Assembly: GCA_023459675.1 (NCBI GenBank)
Contig: JAEWTC010000075.1
Location: forward strand, 1 to 6,306
DNA: 6,306 nt
Origin: Bacillota bacterium
Lineage (GTDB): Bacteria > Bacillota > Clostridia > Christensenellales > Aristaeellaceae
Direction of reading: 5' to 3'
Position 1 is the stretch's first letter; each line of letters opens with the position of its first letter. The position numbers and the translations under genes were made by a program. The notes under the pieces are model-generated. The model worked only from the letters and a program-made list of their open reading frames with translations. It had not been told where the DNA came from and made no database searches. This document shows positions 5,124 through 6,306 of the stretch, piece after piece.

Positions 5124-6306
5124 TAAGCTCCGGCATCCCCGCCGCGCTTCGCCACGGCCAGCAAGAGCGGGAACACGGCGACGACGGGGAGGAAGTAGCG
5201 GAAGTAATCGTTGACGGGGGAAAGGACGCAGGTGAGCAGGGTGAGGAGCGCGGGCAGGAAGGCGATCAGATCCCGCGCGCGCTTCTGCCGCACGAGCGAA
5301 AGCGCGGCGATGGCAAGCAGCCACGTATACCCGGCGCAGAACAGGCAAAGCTCCAGAACCGGCACGCGCCGCCAGCCGCGCGCGTATAGGGCCAGCAGCT
5401 CCCGCGCCTTGGCAAGCGCCGCGGGCTGGGCGGTGTGCAGGTCCAGAGGATCATCCCCGGCGGGCACGGTTTCAAACACGAAGCGCACGCCGCCCTGGTT
5501 GTGGTAGGTGCGCGCGGCGTCGATCTTCGGGGTGAAGGCGTAATAGCCTGTGCTGCCCGAAACGAAGGCTTCCAGATACGTTACGGGATATTTTCCAAGC
5601 ATGGCAAGCCACGCCGTGCGGTACGCGGCAAGCGCTTCTTTTTCCGCATCCGCGCCCTGCCCGTACTGCCGGAAGGTGTACTTCACGGGATCGGAAATAT
5701 TGGGCTCGTACAGCGCGGGCAGCTCTTCCGCGTCCAGCGCCGCGTCAATGGCGGCGTACTCCTCCGCGGTCACGGTCTGGTCGCGGAGCGTCCGCGCGGA
5801 CTGCTGGAACAATACGGAGTACAGGCCGGAGGCGCGGGTTTCGGTGATCCCCAGCGCGGGAACGAGCAGGCCGTTGAACAGGGCGGTCAGCGCCAGCGCC
5901 CCGGCCAAGGCGCACGCCGCCAGCGCCCGCGCCCGTCCGCGCAAAACGAGAACGAGCCCTACGGCGGTGGGCAGCAGCAGATACACGCCGTTGCTGCGCA
6001 CCAGCGCCAATAAAAGCGCGGTACTAAAGAACGCGAACACCGCCGCAGGCTTCTGCTTGCCAAAGCGCAGCCATTCCACGGTCTGCACCGTAAACAACAG
6101 CGCCAGCGCGGTAAACACGGTATCCTTGCCCACGGTCTGCGCGAACGCGCCGAAAATAGGCGTGACCGCGAAAAAGCACAGCGCAAAAAGCCGAAGCATA
6201 CGGCCAGCGCCCAGCCTGCGCATAAGCTCCAGCGCGCGGGAAAGCGCGTAGGAAAGCAAAACGCTCTGCAAAAGCGCGAACAAAAGCACGCCCAGGTTAT
6301 CGCTTG
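5123..6306 (-). CDS. Large polytopic membrane protein, DUF6020/GT-C glycosyltransferase-like (5' end outside the window)
   Basis: The frame is open to the right edge and the residues before the first possible start (GTG at 6289) read SDNLG, continuous with a hydrophobic helix, so the real start is beyond 6306. The visible ~394 residues contain about six N-terminal hydrophobic helices, including AQTVGKDTVFTALALLF, a structure resembling the K-D segment of DUF6020 and dolichyl-mannosyltransferase-like (GT-C) proteins. A soluble, probably extracytoplasmic stretch of about 150 residues follows (with TAEEYAAIDAAL and YEPNISDPVKYTF), then C-terminal helices with SPVNDYFRYFLPVVAVFP. The stop (TAG, 5125–5123) overlaps the first palindrome of the repeat cluster. 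Members are thought to handle lipid-linked sugars in the envelope, but activity is unproven, and the catalytic loop usual in GT-C enzymes would be in the missing part. Family level moderately sure, function not. Confidence 0.75.
   Translation of the reverse strand, partial: SDNLGVLLFALLQSVLLSYALSRALELMRRLGAGRMLRLFALCFFAVTPIFGAFAQTVGKDTVFTALALLFTVQTVEWLRFGKQKPAAVFAFFSTALLLALVRSNGVYLLLPTAVGLVLVLRGRARALAACALAGALALTALFNGLLVPALGITETRASGLYSVLFQQSARTLRDQTVTAEEYAAIDAALDAEELPALYEPNISDPVKYTFRQYGQGADAEKEALAAYRTAWLAMLGKYPVTYLEAFVSGSTGYYAFTPKIDAARTYHNQGGVRFVFETVPAGDDPLDLHTAQPAALAKARELLALYARGWRRVPVLELCLFCAGYTWLLAIAALSLVRQKRARDLIAFLPALLTLLTCVLSPVNDYFRYFLPVVAVFPLLLAVAKRGGDAGA

Overview
The window looks like a chromosomal segment of a fairly GC-rich member of the Firmicutes, probably Clostridia. 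The reasons are a T-box leader, a dxr–rseP gene pair, strong SD sequences, sigma-A-type promoters with 17-bp spacing, and a secreted protein and palindrome cluster of a style seen in gut Clostridia. The genus cannot be fixed from this sequence. Every gene I can support is on the minus strand, so transcription runs right to left. The long plus-strand open frames are antisense shadows of these genes.

Layout in the direction of transcription: (1) 6306–5123, the 3' part of a large multi-pass membrane protein (DUF6020/GT-C-like), entering from outside the window. (2) 5123–4996, five short GC-rich palindromes packed into about 130 bp, beginning at the stop codon of that gene. (3) 4965–4937, a good sigma-A-type promoter, followed by dxr (MEP isoprenoid pathway), a secreted protein made of two similar beta-rich units, rseP (site-2 intramembrane protease), pgsA (phosphatidylglycerophosphate synthase) and an EamA/DMT transporter. 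The last three junctions are 43, 4 and 6 nt with SDs at or inside the preceding gene, so this is very probably one operon. (4) 276–248, a second strong promoter with an extended -10, which starts a T-box leader (241–1). Its candidate specifier codon is UUC (Phe), and its regulated gene lies beyond position 1, most likely pheS/pheT.

The operon theme is the cell envelope: isoprenoid precursors for the undecaprenyl carrier (dxr), membrane proteolysis and envelope-stress signalling (rseP) and anionic phospholipid synthesis (pgsA). An uncharacterised secreted protein sits between dxr and rseP, which are often direct neighbours in Firmicutes. uppS and cdsA, the usual genes upstream of dxr, are absent and replaced by the palindrome cluster and an unrelated membrane protein. 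I see no CRISPR array, phage module, insertion sequence, tRNA or rRNA. The most unusual elements are the palindrome cluster, the secreted two-unit protein and the T-box leader cut by the window edge.
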